A stretch of 45,590 nucleotides of DNA from Streptomyces viridosporus (GCF_002078235.1 NZ_MSGP01000145.1:1-45590), one strand, 5' to 3'. Numbered from the stretch's first letter, positions 1 through 8,333 are shown. Numbers and translations: made by a program. The notes: generated by a model from the sequence alone, not told the origin.

Positions 1-221
1 AGGGGGCGGAGGTCTCCGCGTCGAGGTCAGCGACGCCCGCGGAGACCTCCGCCCCCTCCCCGTGGACACCGCACCCGGCGCGCTCCCGCACCGGCGGACA
101 CGGCCTGACCCTCGTCGCCGCCCTCTGCGACCACTGGGACTGCGTCCCCTGCCCGCCCAGCGGCAAGACCGTCCGGAACGGCCCCGGGAAGATCGGCAAG
201 GACGGCCCCTACCTGAAGTAG
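1..221 (+). pseudogene. C-terminal fragment of an anti-sigma-type ATP-binding protein, frame-broken
   Basis: Two pieces of a HATPase domain are readable in different frames. The first (from about base 11) gives RVEVSDARGDLRP, the conserved strand and N/D box of Streptomyces RsbW-like ATP-binding proteins. The second (from about base 93) gives GHGLTLVAALCDHWDC...GKTV, the G2 box and the end of the domain, and stops at 219-221. An intact relative (43768-44280) has both pieces in one frame: IEVTDARGERRP, then GRGLLLVASLADAWGC and GKTVWAE. The frame change lies between roughly 62 and 93. The tail after GKTV is also unlike family members. The 5' end lies outside the window, so a sequencing indel cannot be excluded. 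Confidence 0.55.
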
Positions 222-521
222 AGGGCGTCCCGTCCCCTCCGACGGTTCACCGGGCGGAGCCGCCCCATCCACCCGGCTGGGGGAATGGACGCGTCGCCGC
301 AGAGGTGCCCACCGCGTTCCGGCGGCGGGCACCCCGCTCCGCCTCGTCCATCAGCACGACGGACGCGGGCACGGCCTTGGCCGCGCGTCCCGCCCGACGC
401 GATCCCCACCGGGCTCACGGCCCGCACCGTGAACCCGGATCGCCCCACAGCTCGTGCCGTCGGAATTCACCACGGCCGGATCAGCCCGGGTCACCTCACC
501 CGCCCGTGCGGTGAAGGACGT
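222..521. other. Gene-free stretch
   Basis: About 300 bases between the ATPase relic and the convergent TetR gene. Open frames here are ordinary GC-rich shadows without family motifs. I see no clear hairpin, promoter or RNA gene. Confidence 0.4.
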
Positions 522-1133
522 TCAGTGAACGTCCTCCGGCGCGTGGACCGTGCCGCCGCTCGGAGTGAGGCAGCGGCGCACCAGGGCGAGCGTGCGCTCC
601 GTGACCGTATCGAGCGGAGCACCGCCATCGACGGCGGCAAGGGCCGTGTGCAGCATCCCGGCGATCAAATCCGCCGTGAGCGCGGGCTCGGGGACACCGA
701 GCTGCCGGACGGCCGCGCGGAACGGTTCGACCTGTTCCAGATGGAGTTCCCTCAGCCGTTCCTGGCAGGCGGGAGGGAGACCGGCCCCCATGAGGGCGGC
801 GGCAGGTCGGTGTGCGCCTTCGGCGCCGAGGCGGAGGCTCTCCCTGAAGAACGCCTCGACGCGTTCCACCGGGCCGTCCGCGGCGGCCATGGCGTCGGCG
901 AGTGCCTCGTCGGAGCGCCGGAAGGCCTCCTCCGTGATGGTCGCCAGCAGGGCCGCCGAGGAGTCGAAGTACTGGTACACGCTGGAGCGGGCCAGGCCCG
1001 CGCGGGCGCCGACCGCCGCGGGTGTGACGGCGGCGGCGCCCTCGTTCACCAGGATGTCGATCGCCGCCCCGATCAGCGCCTCGCGCTGCTGGGCGCGGTG
1101 TTCGGCGACGGTGGAGGCGTTGATCTTCGGCAT
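522..1133 (-). CDS. TetR/AcrR-family transcriptional regulator
   Basis: A 203-residue DNA-binding repressor of usual TetR length. The N-terminal helix-turn-helix spans about residues 17-63, with the typical run ALIGAAIDILVNEGAAAVT, then VGARAGLARSSVYQYF. The remaining helices (about 70-190) would form the ligand-binding and dimerisation domain. It is the last gene of a leftward unit: the ABC ATPase ends 61 bases upstream on the same strand. TetR genes placed with exporters usually repress the transporter and are released by its substrate. Two matching dyads upstream of the operon (3105-3154) are the obvious candidate binding sites. The ligand is unknown. Confidence 0.93.
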   Translation of the reverse strand: MPKINASTVAEHRAQQREALIGAAIDILVNEGAAAVTPAAVGARAGLARSSVYQYFDSSAALLATITEEAFRRSDEALADAMAAADGPVERVEAFFRESLRLGAEGAHRPAAALMGAGLPPACQERLRELHLEQVEPFRAAVRQLGVPEPALTADLIAGMLHTALAAVDGGAPLDTVTERTLALVRRCLTPSGGTVHAPEDVH

Positions 1134-1194
1134 GCGGGACAGGCTCCTGGCTGGCGAACGGGGCCGGGAGCGAGGCGTCGGCCCACGGCCCCGG

Positions 1195-1911
1195 TCAGGA
1201 CAGGCGGCCGTCGACCATCTCGTACACCCGGTCGGCAGTGTTCATTATCGCCGTGTCGTGGGTGACCATGACCGTGGCGGTGCCGCGCTCATGGGTCTGC
1301 TCGGCGATCAGCCGTACCGCCTCGGTCGAGCGGAAGCGGTCCAGCGCGGAGGTGGGTTCGTCCACCAGCAGGACGGCGGGGGAGGTCATCAGGGCGCGGG
1401 CCAGGCCCGTGCGCTGGCGTTCACCACCGGAGAGCTGGTGCGGCCGGGAACCGGCGCGGTGCGAGAGCCCGACCGCCTCGATGAGCTCGTCGGCCCTGGC
1501 CCGGGCTGCGGCGTCGAGGCGTCCGTCGATGTGCAGGGGCAGCAGGAGCTGCTCCCTGACGGTCAGGGAGGGCAGCAGGTTCGACTGCTGGAAGACGAAG
1601 CCGATGTGACGTCGGCGGGCCGCGGTGCGTTCCTTGTCCGACAGGGCGGTCAGCTCGGTGCCGGCGATGTGGACCGTGCCCGAGGTGGGCCGCTGGAGGC
1701 CGCCGGCGACGGCGAGGAGGCTGGACTTGCCGGAGCCCGAGGGGCCGACGACCGCGACGAACTCCCCGGGAGCGACGTTCAGGCCGACGTGGTCGAGAGC
1801 GGTCACGGCGGTGTCGCCGTCTCCCAGGGTGAGGGTGACGTCGAGCAGGCGCAGCCCGCCGGAGCCTGCGGCGTCCGAGGCGGCCCGGTGGTCGGTGGCG
1901 GAGGTGGTCAT
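1195..1911 (-). CDS. ABC transporter ATP-binding protein, MacB/LolD type
   Basis: A 238-residue nucleotide-binding subunit that powers the FtsX-type permease encoded just before it. It has a Walker A (GPSGSGKSS, about residue 56), Q-loop (FVFQQSNLLPS), ABC signature (LSGGERQR) and Walker B with D-loop (VLLVDEPTSALD). The switch histidine is in VTHD. The sequence fits the MacB/LolD/FtsE class, which extrudes peptides, antibiotics or lipoproteins rather than importing solutes. Its start codon overlaps the permease stop by four bases (ATGA), implying translational coupling. Substrate unknown. Confidence 0.95.
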   Translation of the reverse strand: MTTSATDHRAASDAAGSGGLRLLDVTLTLGDGDTAVTALDHVGLNVAPGEFVAVVGPSGSGKSSLLAVAGGLQRPTSGTVHIAGTELTALSDKERTAARRRHIGFVFQQSNLLPSLTVREQLLLPLHIDGRLDAAARARADELIEAVGLSHRAGSRPHQLSGGERQRTGLARALMTSPAVLLVDEPTSALDRFRSTEAVRLIAEQTHERGTATVMVTHDTAIMNTADRVYEMVDGRLS

Positions 1912-3035
1912 CGGGTGGCTCCCAGAGCGGTCAGGGGGTCGACGGCGGTGATGCGGCGGACGGCGACGACGGCGCCCACGGTTCCGAGCCCGATGAGGAG
2001 GCCGGAGGAGGTGGCGACGGCCGGGGCGGACAGGGAGAACGGGGCCTTGCCGATCATCGTGCTCCCCAGGGCCAGGCCGATGGCGGTGCCGAGGGCCGTC
2101 GCGCCGACGAGCACGGCGACGACCTGGGCGAGCGCGTCGCGCAGGATGTATCCAGTGGGGGCGCCGAGCGCCTTCAGCAGGGCGATCTCGGCCTTGCGCT
2201 GCACGGTCCAGACGGTGAAGAACGCGCCCACGACAAGGGCGGAGATGGCGTACAGGAAGCCCTTGATCAGGGCCATGGTGCTCGACTCGGCCGTGTAACC
2301 CGGGGACGCGCCGAAGGTGGCCTCCTTGGTGTCGGCGCGGGTGGCGGTCGCCTTCTCCACGGCGACGACGTCGGCACCGTCCTCCAGGGTCAGGGCGACG
2401 GCCGTGGCCTGTCGGCGCGCGGCCTCGGGCAGGTCACCCGGCAGGCCGTAGTGCAGATGCCGCCACGTGTCGAGGTCGGCGTAGGCGACGCCGATGTGGC
2501 CGTAGGAGACGGTCTCGTCGACCAGGCCGACGACCTTCAGCCGCACCTCGCTCTTGTCCGCGGTCAGGACATCCCCGACCTCCACCCCCAGGTCGGCGAT
2601 CTCCCGGGTGATGACGATCCCCCCGCCGCCGTCCTCCAGGCCCCTGCCCCTGGTGGGACTGGGGGCCAGAGGGGAATCCGGCGCCATGCCGAAGACGGCG
2701 AGGTTGACCTGCTCGCCCTTCTCGGCGCCCTGGGTCACCTGGGCGTCGGCCAGCGTGTTCCCGAACGGCTCCGCCCGCTCCACACCCGGGGCCCCGGACC
2801 ACTCCTGCCAGTCCTCCTGCTCCACGGTCGAACGGGAGAACTGCTCGCTGGTCGCCTTCTCGTCGAAGGCCATGTGGGTCACGGGCAGCGCGCGCAGACC
2901 GGATACACCGGCGTCCGCCAGGCCTGAAGCGAGTCCGGAGAGGAGGACGCCGAGGACGGCGATGAGGGCGACCACCGCACCCATCAGGGCGAAGCGACCG
3001 CGGGCGAAGCGCAGATCGCGCAGGGCAAGGAACAC
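1908..3035 (-). CDS. FtsX/MacB-type ABC transporter permease
   Basis: A 375-residue membrane subunit starting at GTG 3035, preceded by GGAG seven bases upstream. A longer upstream reading exists but is arginine/proline-rich and crosses the operator region. The N-terminus (MFLALRDLRFARGRFALMG) leads into one membrane helix, then a large extracytoplasmic domain (about residues 50-250). Three further helices near the C-terminus include the FtsX-domain signature around AEIALLKALGAPTGYI. With the ATPase this makes a two-component exporter or mechanotransmission complex. It heads a three-gene leftward operon ending with the TetR gene. Confidence 0.92.
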   Translation of the reverse strand: MFLALRDLRFARGRFALMGAVVALIAVLGVLLSGLASGLADAGVSGLRALPVTHMAFDEKATSEQFSRSTVEQEDWQEWSGAPGVERAEPFGNTLADAQVTQGAEKGEQVNLAVFGMAPDSPLAPSPTRGRGLEDGGGGIVITREIADLGVEVGDVLTADKSEVRLKVVGLVDETVSYGHIGVAYADLDTWRHLHYGLPGDLPEAARRQATAVALTLEDGADVVAVEKATATRADTKEATFGASPGYTAESSTMALIKGFLYAISALVVGAFFTVWTVQRKAEIALLKALGAPTGYILRDALAQVVAVLVGATALGTAIGLALGSTMIGKAPFSLSAPAVATSSGLLIGLGTVGAVVAVRRITAVDPLTALGATR

Positions 3036-3104
3036 AGGCTCTCCGAGCGATGAGGGTGTCGGGGGCGCGACGACTGGACACGTCGGCCCTTTACTCGAAC
3101 TTGA

Positions 3105-3154
3105 CGACGCAAGCGTCGGCATCTTATCGGATGTTACCGACGCACCTGTCGGCA
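3105..3154 (-). promoter_or_regulatory. Paired dyad operators flanking a -10-like hexamer of the permease-ATPase-TetR operon
   Basis: Two 17-base dyads with the same half-sites, CGACGCA-N3-GTCGGCA, lie at 3105-3121 and 3138-3154. Their centres are 33 bases apart, about three helical turns. A TAAGAT hexamer on the minus strand (3121-3126) sits between them. A degenerate third copy may lie at 3071-3088. The spacing and the position upstream of the GTG at 3035 make these likely binding sites for the TetR protein encoded at the end of the operon. Confidence 0.65.
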
Positions 3155-3439
3155 CATCGGCACGTGCCGTGCGCCGACCGGACGTTCCCGGTCGGGCTTC
3201 GCCCCCGGGGCATGATGCGGCTGCCACGTCAGGGCATGCCGGTGTCGCGGACCGGTCGCGGCGCCCGGCCGGCGAACCGCCGTCGAGGCACCCCGGGCCG
3301 GCCCGTCGACGAGGCACGCCCCGGCCGTCCGAGCCCTCGGGTGGTTCGAGCGTTGTCCGGGGCGAGGTCCTTCCGCGTGCCGCCCGCCGGTCGAGGCCGA
3401 GCAGACGATCACGAGCAGCGCGTCGTACGACCGCTGCGG
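3155..3439. other. Gene-free stretch between operators and SOD relic
   Basis: No frame here shows recognisable domains. It probably includes the upstream part of the permease-operon promoter region and degraded sequence next to the superoxide dismutase relic. Confidence 0.35.
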
Positions 3440-3690
3440 TCGGGGGCCGGCAGCAGCACGTCGGTACGGGACTCGGCGGCGTCGTAGCGCGTCACCGCGT
3501 CCCGCTGGTCGGCGACGGCCCACCTGGCGTTGATGGAGTCGACCTCCTGGTTCCTGCACTGCAGGGGGAAGGCGTGTTCCCAGACGTCGAAGACCAGGAC
3601 CGGGGCCGGAACTCCGACCCGCGTCGCCCCGGTGGTCGTACATGGACGGGATCCCGGCCGCGGGCGGCACCCTCCCCGCACCGAGCGGGA
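3440..3690 (-). pseudogene. Relic of an iron/manganese superoxide dismutase (SodF-like), C-terminal part
   Basis: The minus strand encodes [12 protein letters not shown], the SOD metal-binding signature with both metal ligands (Asp and His of DVWEH). It is followed by a stretch ending [16 protein letters not shown], which matches the C-terminal end of Streptomyces iron SODs. The second aromatic of the signature is replaced by Pro (HAFP). Just upstream, in another frame, [11 protein letters not shown] matches the preceding YDHQG motif, so a frameshift lies at about 3605-3620. The N-terminal helical domain is unrecognisable. Reading continues past the usual C-terminus without a stop. This is a decayed gene, not a functional enzyme. 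Confidence 0.75.
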
Positions 3691-4072
3691 CAAGGTGAGC
3701 CTCCCGGAGGCCGATCGCCGAGCAGCTCCGGGCACCGCACGCCGAACTCCCCGACCGCATCGCCGGGTTGCTGGGCCATTGAAGTCCGCCGACCGGGAGA
3801 ATCAGCGACTCCGTGAACAGGCCGACCGGGCCCGGGCGAGCGACCTCGCGGCCGACGCCACCGGCGTCGAGGGCACCCCGGTGGTCACCGCCACTACGGA
3901 CGGCGATGCCCGGGCCCTCGCCATCGCCGTACACGGCCGACTGCCCGCCGCCCGGCCCGGTGAGCGGCACAGCCCGGAGGGGAACGGAGTGCCGGCACCG
4001 TCCGTCCCGACCCACCGGCCGGCGGCAGCGGTACGCCGATGTCCGCCGTGTCCCTCAGTACACGGAAGTACC
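3691..4072. other. Gene-free stretch with decayed sequence
   Basis: No intact gene. On the plus strand, about 3781-3950 reads as a charged helical segment ([14 protein letters not shown]) followed by a strand-rich TPVVTATTDGDA. That order loosely recalls YbaB/EbfC-type proteins, but neither start nor end can be defined. I treat it as a possible relic only. Confidence 0.3.
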
Positions 4073-4783
4073 TCATCGCGGGGCTCGTCGGGGCACGCGG
4101 CCGACGAGCCCGCAGTCACCGCACTTCGAGCCGTTCGGCGCGCGGTAGTAGAGGCAGCAGCTCAGTCGGCGGAACGCGAGGTCGGGGCCGGTGAGCACTC
4201 CGGTGCCCGCCAGGTGTCCGGTGTTCAGCAGCGCGGTCGTGAGGTCGGTGAGCGGTCCGCGCACGGCGGGACGGAGCGCGAGCAGGGCGTGGGCCGCCCC
4301 GGCGAGTGCCGACGCCGAGTTGCCGTGCAGCAGACGCGGGGCGACCTTGACGCGCAAGCCGTCGGCCAGTGCCGACAGGTGACGTGTCACCTGCTGGTAC
4401 AGGGCGTGGGCGGGGCCGTCGTCGAGCCGGTCGACGTGCCAGCCGGCCGGCCGGGGCAGCCGGAGGGCCGGTCCGTCGTCGGCCCGCTGCAGTCCCTCGA
4501 GGTCGGGGACGATCCCGTGCAGGACGACGCAGGCCAGGGCCGGTGACCAGAGGCGGGCGGCGTGACCGAGCTGGGCGATGGAGACGTCGACGCGCGGCTC
4601 CTGGGTGCGGTGGCGGCGTGCGACGGCTTCGGCGAGGTCGGTGAAACCCGCCGCGTAGGAGCGGACGACCGGATGCCAGCCGTCGTCCCGTCCGCCGACC
4701 TGCAGGGTGAAGAAGCCGCCGAGGCCCGCCACGTCTCGCAGGGCGGCGGTGACGGACGCGGCTGAGGCACGGGCGTCGTCCAT
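4073..4783 (-). CDS. FhuF-like (2Fe-2S)-binding protein
   Basis: A 236-residue protein starting at ATG 4783 with GGAGG eight bases upstream. The C-terminus carries the FhuF signature of two adjacent cysteines, ten residues, then C-x2-C (C209, C210, C221, C224). In E. coli FhuF this holds a 2Fe-2S cluster that reduces ferric iron from hydroxamate siderophores. The rest is helical with a conserved RLWSPALACVVLHG segment. It follows the ferredoxin-like gene by 34 bases, so both probably lie under the upstream cobalamin riboswitch. That suggests the electron acceptor may be cobalt in a corrinoid rather than, or besides, siderophore iron. This last point is inference. Confidence 0.85.
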   Translation of the reverse strand: MDDARASAASVTAALRDVAGLGGFFTLQVGGRDDGWHPVVRSYAAGFTDLAEAVARRHRTQEPRVDVSIAQLGHAARLWSPALACVVLHGIVPDLEGLQRADDGPALRLPRPAGWHVDRLDDGPAHALYQQVTRHLSALADGLRVKVAPRLLHGNSASALAGAAHALLALRPAVRGPLTDLTTALLNTGHLAGTGVLTGPDLAFRRLSCCLYYRAPNGSKCGDCGLVGRVPRRAPR

Positions 4784-4817
4784 CGGTTCTGTCCTCCTTC
4801 CGGCTCCGTCCGCACGG

Positions 4818-5222
4818 TCAGGAGGCCGTACGCCGCCGCGGCGGCGTGATGGCGTACAGGTCGAGAATGTCCGGCCGGGGTACGACGCCCGGTCCGCCGG
4901 CGCGTGCCCAGGCGGCGATGTCCCCGGTCGCGTCCGGGTCGTTGACCAGCCCCAGCCAGACGGGCCGGGCACCGGCGGCCCGGCCCTCCGCGGAGGGCTG
5001 GACGACGATGACGTTGGCCTGGTCGCAGACGTCCAGGCAGGCGGACACCCGCACCGGCACCTGAGCACGCAGACGTGCCGTCTGGGCCGCGTGGTCGACG
5101 CCGGTCACTTTGGGGCTGCCGCAGCAGCAGTCGCGGCACACGACGACGCGGCACGGCACGGGGCCGTTCGCCGCTTCGGTCCTCGCGTCGTCAGCGGTGC
5201 GTCCGGTCGGCGTTGCGGGCAT
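4818..5222 (-). CDS. (2Fe-2S) ferredoxin-like (thioredoxin-fold) protein
   Basis: A 134-residue soluble protein beginning at ATG 5222. Cysteines at 24, 29, 32-34, 62 and 66 include a CRDCCCGS cluster and a CLDVCDQANV motif. The CLDVC-NV pattern is typical of thioredoxin-like 2Fe-2S ferredoxins. It is the first gene after the cobalamin riboswitch and is followed by the FhuF-like gene. The likely role is electron supply to a corrinoid- or siderophore-reducing step. The cluster type is inferred from family resemblance. Confidence 0.82.
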   Translation of the reverse strand: MPATPTGRTADDARTEAANGPVPCRVVVCRDCCCGSPKVTGVDHAAQTARLRAQVPVRVSACLDVCDQANVIVVQPSAEGRAAGARPVWLGLVNDPDATGDIAAWARAGGPGVVPRPDILDLYAITPPRRRTAS

Positions 5223-5280
5223 GCGGTGCCGTCCCTCTCTCCGGGGAGATCCGCCCCGGTGGTCCGTCGAGGAGGCGACC

Positions 5281-5455
5281 GCGTGAGTCTCCTGGCTCTC
5301 GGGTCGATGCTCGTCCCGGCCTTCCCACCCGTTGCCGGGCAGTGGCCTGTCGGGAGTCGCTCGCCGATCACAGTGGCGGGACCGCGCCGGATTCACACCG
5401 GCTTCCTCGTTCCGCCGTCGCCTTGTCGCCGGTCATCATCCCATCCCGGCACACC
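5281..5455 (-). promoter_or_regulatory. Cobalamin (adenosylcobalamin-class) riboswitch
   Basis: On the minus strand the conserved core is easy to read: GAAGCCGGTGTGAATCCGGC, then GGTCCCGCCACTGTGA (about 5367-5408). The 3' closing B12-box-like element is GAGAGCCAGGAGACTCACG (about 5282-5301). The order and spacing match the cobalamin riboswitch family. It sits 59 bases before the ferredoxin-like start at 5222, so cobalamin would be expected to reduce expression of the ferredoxin and FhuF-like genes. The 5' boundary is approximate. Confidence 0.9.
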
Positions 5456-5476
5456 GTCCGGCCCGGCTGGGACGGT

Positions 5477-5690
5477 TCACCCCGACTCGGGAGCGTGCGG
5501 GCTGCTCGCGGGCGGCTCGGCGGGGCGGTCGCGACCGCCGTCGTGGCCGGACGCCACCACGGCGAGGAGACCGACCACGACGGCCGCGGCGGCGACCCGG
5601 CCCGCGGCCCGCGGGACCCAGCCCGGCCGGGACCCGCCCCCGCGCCCGCCCGGCGCGCCCAGTCGCTCCGCCCGCCGGGCATGTTGTGGT
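5477..5690 (-). pseudogene. Short membrane-protein relic, possibly the N-terminus of a FecCD/BtuC-type permease
   Basis: The minus strand reads PGWVPRAAGRVAAAAVVVG then LLAVVASG: a basic N-terminal segment followed by one hydrophobic helix, as at the start of siderophore/B12 permeases. The frame then runs into a proline-rich tail and stops at 5477, just upstream of the riboswitch. It follows directly on the truncated binding-protein relic, consistent with a deletion that removed most of the importer. The permease assignment rests on context and one helix and is weak. Confidence 0.35.
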
Positions 5691-6120
5691 CGCCGCCGGC
5701 CTTGGTGATGATGTCGTGGGGCCCCGCGAAGGCGCCGGACGTGAACGGCTTGTCCTCCCCGCTGTCGTAGAGGAACACCCGCGGCCGGCCGGCGCCCTTC
5801 GGAGCCTTCGCCTGTGCTTCGGCCACCCGCTCCTGGAACGAACTGATGAGGGCTTCGGCCCTGTCCTCGGCGTCGAACACCTTCCTCAGGTTCCGCAGGT
5901 CCGTGTACAACGCGTCGAGCGGTGGCATCACGCCGCGGGCCTTGCCCCGTCCGTTGCGGCACGACTCGCCGAGCAGGTACGAGTCGATGCCCAGGTGTTG
6001 CAGCACGGCGGGCGTGAAGCCCTCGCCCTCGTTGAAAGGGTGCGGGCCGCGGCGACCACGAGGGCGTCGGCGGTGTTCTCGTGGCCGGTGAGGACGACGG
6101 CTCCGCCCCGTGACAGGAGG
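5690..6120 (-). pseudogene. Relic of an iron-siderophore/B12-type ABC substrate-binding protein
   Basis: One minus-strand frame encodes a clear FecB/BtuF-like stretch: FNEGEGFTPAVLQHLGIDSY, LLGESC, a helix with LRKVFDAEDRAEALI, then FLYDSGEDKPFTSGAFAGP and ITKAGGDHNM. This covers the middle of a periplasmic-binding fold including the interdomain helix. Upstream, ALVVAAART lies in another frame, so at least one frameshift occurs near 6035. The C-terminal lobe after GGDHNM is missing. The signal peptide and lipobox are not recognisable. This is a truncated, frameshifted gene. Confidence 0.75.
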
Positions 6121-6701
6121 GTACGGGCCTCCTGTTCCCGTCCGCCGGGCACCCGGCCGGGGACGACGCCCGGGGGTGTGGGGGCATCGGACGGCTGGAT
6201 CGACGGAACCAGCGGTGTCCGGGATCGCGGTCGGTCCGCGTGGTCCACGCCATGGTCTCGGTGATGGGCTGGAGCTGCGGGATCGGCGGCTCCAGCAAAC
6301 GGATCCCGGCGGCCTCCCCGACCTCGCGCGCGAACCGGGCCGCTGCGCCACCGCCGACCAAGCACCTGCTCGAACACCCGTCCCGGGATGCGCGAGGACG
6401 CGTGCCGACCGGATACTGATGTACCTGGCGACACGTCAGGTACGCACGTCGCCGAGCACGGGGCCTCCCTCGACATCGACCTGGAAATCGTCCGACGCAC
6501 CCCGGCACCGCGGGGCTTCACCCCGGTCCTCGTACCGCAACGGCGCTCGAGGCGGTCGGCCCGGTCCGCGGCTCGGTCCCCTTCCGACGGGCCCGGCGGC
6601 GTCCGCCTGAGCGACGGTCAGCCGTACCGCCGCATCGTCCGACCGTCGCATGCCTGTACGCGCATCGGCACCCCGGTGTACGGTCTCGGGCCGATGGGCC
6701 T
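6121..6701. other. Gene-free stretch upstream of the cellulase
   Basis: No intact gene. On the minus strand around 6250-6340 a coding-like segment (ARFAREVGEAAGIRLLEPPI) may be a further relic of the decayed importer region, but I cannot assign it. A perfect 7-base inverted repeat, GTACCTG-N9-CAGGTAC, lies at 6421-6443 and could be an operator. Confidence 0.35.
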
Positions 6702-6715
6702 TGGGAGCGCTCCCA
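6702..6715 (+). promoter_or_regulatory. CebR operator (TGGGAGCGCTCCCA)
   Basis: A perfect 14-base palindrome identical to the Streptomyces CebR consensus. CebR is a LacI-family repressor released by cellobiose and cello-oligosaccharides. The site lies 35 bases before the cellulase start, where a bound repressor would block transcription initiation. Confidence 0.93.
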
Positions 6716-6750
6716 TCATGCTGTTCCCGCTTCACACGAGGAGGAACGCT

Positions 6751-8136
6751 TTGAAACGCTTTTCAGCCTTACTGGCGACTTGCGCCATGGTTCTGGGCCT
6801 CACGGCACTGTTCAGCCCCCAGGCGGCGGCCGCCACCGGCTGCAGGGTCGACTACACGGTCACCAGCCAGTGGCAGGGCGGCTTCCAGGCCGGAGTGAAA
6901 ATCACCAATCTGGGTGACCCCGTCACCGGATGGACGCTCAAGTTCGCCATGCCGGACGCGGGCCAGAAGGTCGTCCAGGGCTGGAACGCCACCTGGTCGC
7001 AGTCCTCCGGTCCCATGGTCACCGCCGTCGGCGTCGACTGGAACCGCACGTTGGCCACCGGCGCATCCACCGACGTGGGATTCGTGGGCTCCTTCACGGG
7101 CTCCAACCCGAAGCCCACGGCCTTCACGCTCAATGACGTCGTCTGCACGGGCTCCGTCGACGGCGGTGGGGAGGAGCCCCCGCCCGTCCCGGGCACCGGC
7201 ACCCCCGTGAGCGTGAACGGGCAACTGCACGTCTGCGGCGTGAACCTGTGCAACCAGTACAACCGCCCCATCCAGCTGCGGGGCATGAGCACGCACGGCA
7301 TCCAGTGGTTCAGCAAGTGCTACAACAACGCATCCCTGGACGCGCTGGCCAAGGACTGGAAGTCGGACCTGTTCCGGGTCGCCATGTACGTACAGGAGCA
7401 GGGCTACGAGACCGACCCGGCCGGCTTCACCAGTCGGGTGAACAGCCTGGTCGACATGGCCGAGGCACGCGGCATGTACGCGGTGATCGACTTCCACACG
7501 TTGACGCCGGGCGACCCGAACTACAACCTCGACCGCGCCAAGACGTTCTTCGCGTCCGTCGCCGCCCGCAACGCGGACAAGAAAAACGTCATCTATGAGA
7601 TCGCCAACGAGCCCAACGGCGTGAGTTGGTCGGCCATCAAGAACTACGCCGAGCAGGTCATCCCGGTGATCCGGGCTGCCGACCCGGACGCAGTCGTCAT
7701 CGTCGGCACCCGCGGCTGGTCCTCGCTCGGCGTTTCGGACGGCTCCAACGAAAGCGAGATCCTCGCCAATCCCGTGAACGCCACCAACATCATGTACGCG
7801 TTCCACTTCTACGCCGCGAGCCACAAGGACAACTACCGCACCACGGTGAGTCGGGCGGCCTCACAACTGCCGCTTTTCGTATCCGAATTCGGTACGGTGA
7901 GCGCCACCGGTGGTGGAGCGGTGGACCGGGCGAGCAGCATCGCCTGGCTGGACCTGCTCGACCGGCTGAAGATCAGCTATGCCAACTGGACCTATTCCGA
8001 CGCCGACGAGGGCAGCGCGGCGTTCAGGCCCGGGACCTGCAACGGCAGCGATTACAGCAGCAGCGGTGTGCTGACCGAGTCCGGGGCGCTGATCAAGAGC
8101 CGGATCAGCACCGCCGACCACTTCCCCACCGGCTGA
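6751..8136 (+). CDS. Secreted endoglucanase: CBM2 plus GH5 catalytic domain
   Basis: A 461-residue secreted cellulase. I choose TTG 6751 because AGGAGG lies six bases upstream and it starts a clean signal peptide (MKRFSALLATCAMVLGL...AAA, cleavage near residue 28). An upstream ATG at 6718 has no such site. Residues 31-132 form a family-2 cellulose-binding module closed by C31 and C132, with conserved tryptophans. After a Pro/Gly linker, residues about 150-455 are GH5 (subfamily 2-like). The acid/base is E287 (IANEP) and the nucleophile E379 (FVSEFG). It cleaves beta-1,4-glucan outside the cell. It is monocistronic, with a CebR box upstream and a hairpin downstream. Confidence 0.96.
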   Translation: MKRFSALLATCAMVLGLTALFSPQAAAATGCRVDYTVTSQWQGGFQAGVKITNLGDPVTGWTLKFAMPDAGQKVVQGWNATWSQSSGPMVTAVGVDWNRTLATGASTDVGFVGSFTGSNPKPTAFTLNDVVCTGSVDGGGEEPPPVPGTGTPVSVNGQLHVCGVNLCNQYNRPIQLRGMSTHGIQWFSKCYNNASLDALAKDWKSDLFRVAMYVQEQGYETDPAGFTSRVNSLVDMAEARGMYAVIDFHTLTPGDPNYNLDRAKTFFASVAARNADKKNVIYEIANEPNGVSWSAIKNYAEQVIPVIRAADPDAVVIVGTRGWSSLGVSDGSNESEILANPVNATNIMYAFHFYAASHKDNYRTTVSRAASQLPLFVSEFGTVSATGGGAVDRASSIAWLDLLDRLKISYANWTYSDADEGSAAFRPGTCNGSDYSSSGVLTESGALIKSRISTADHFPTG

Positions 8137-8143
8137 CCCCTAC

Positions 8144-8168
8144 GGGGCTCCGGCACGCCCGGGGCCCC
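8144..8168 (+). terminator. Terminator hairpin after the cellulase
   Basis: GGGGCTCCGG, loop CACGC, then CCGGGGCCCC: a 10-pair stem with one T-G pair, starting seven bases after the stop codon. There is no long U tract, as is usual in Streptomyces. Confidence 0.6.
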
Positions 8169-8333
8169 GACCCGCCCAGCCCGTTCCGCGACCGGCCGTG
8201 GGGCCGGAGACGTGTCGCCGGTCGGGTAACCGCGGTGTCGAGGGGGACAACGGTGTGCGGCCCCTGCCGTCACAGGAGCTGGAGCACGCCCCGAGCAGGG
8301 CTGCTCCCGGGCATGAACGACGGATCGACCGGT

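Noticed and set aside
3781..3950. YbaB/EbfC-like gene on the plus strand
   Set aside because: Only a loose resemblance in helix and strand order; no usable start, stop or conserved motif.
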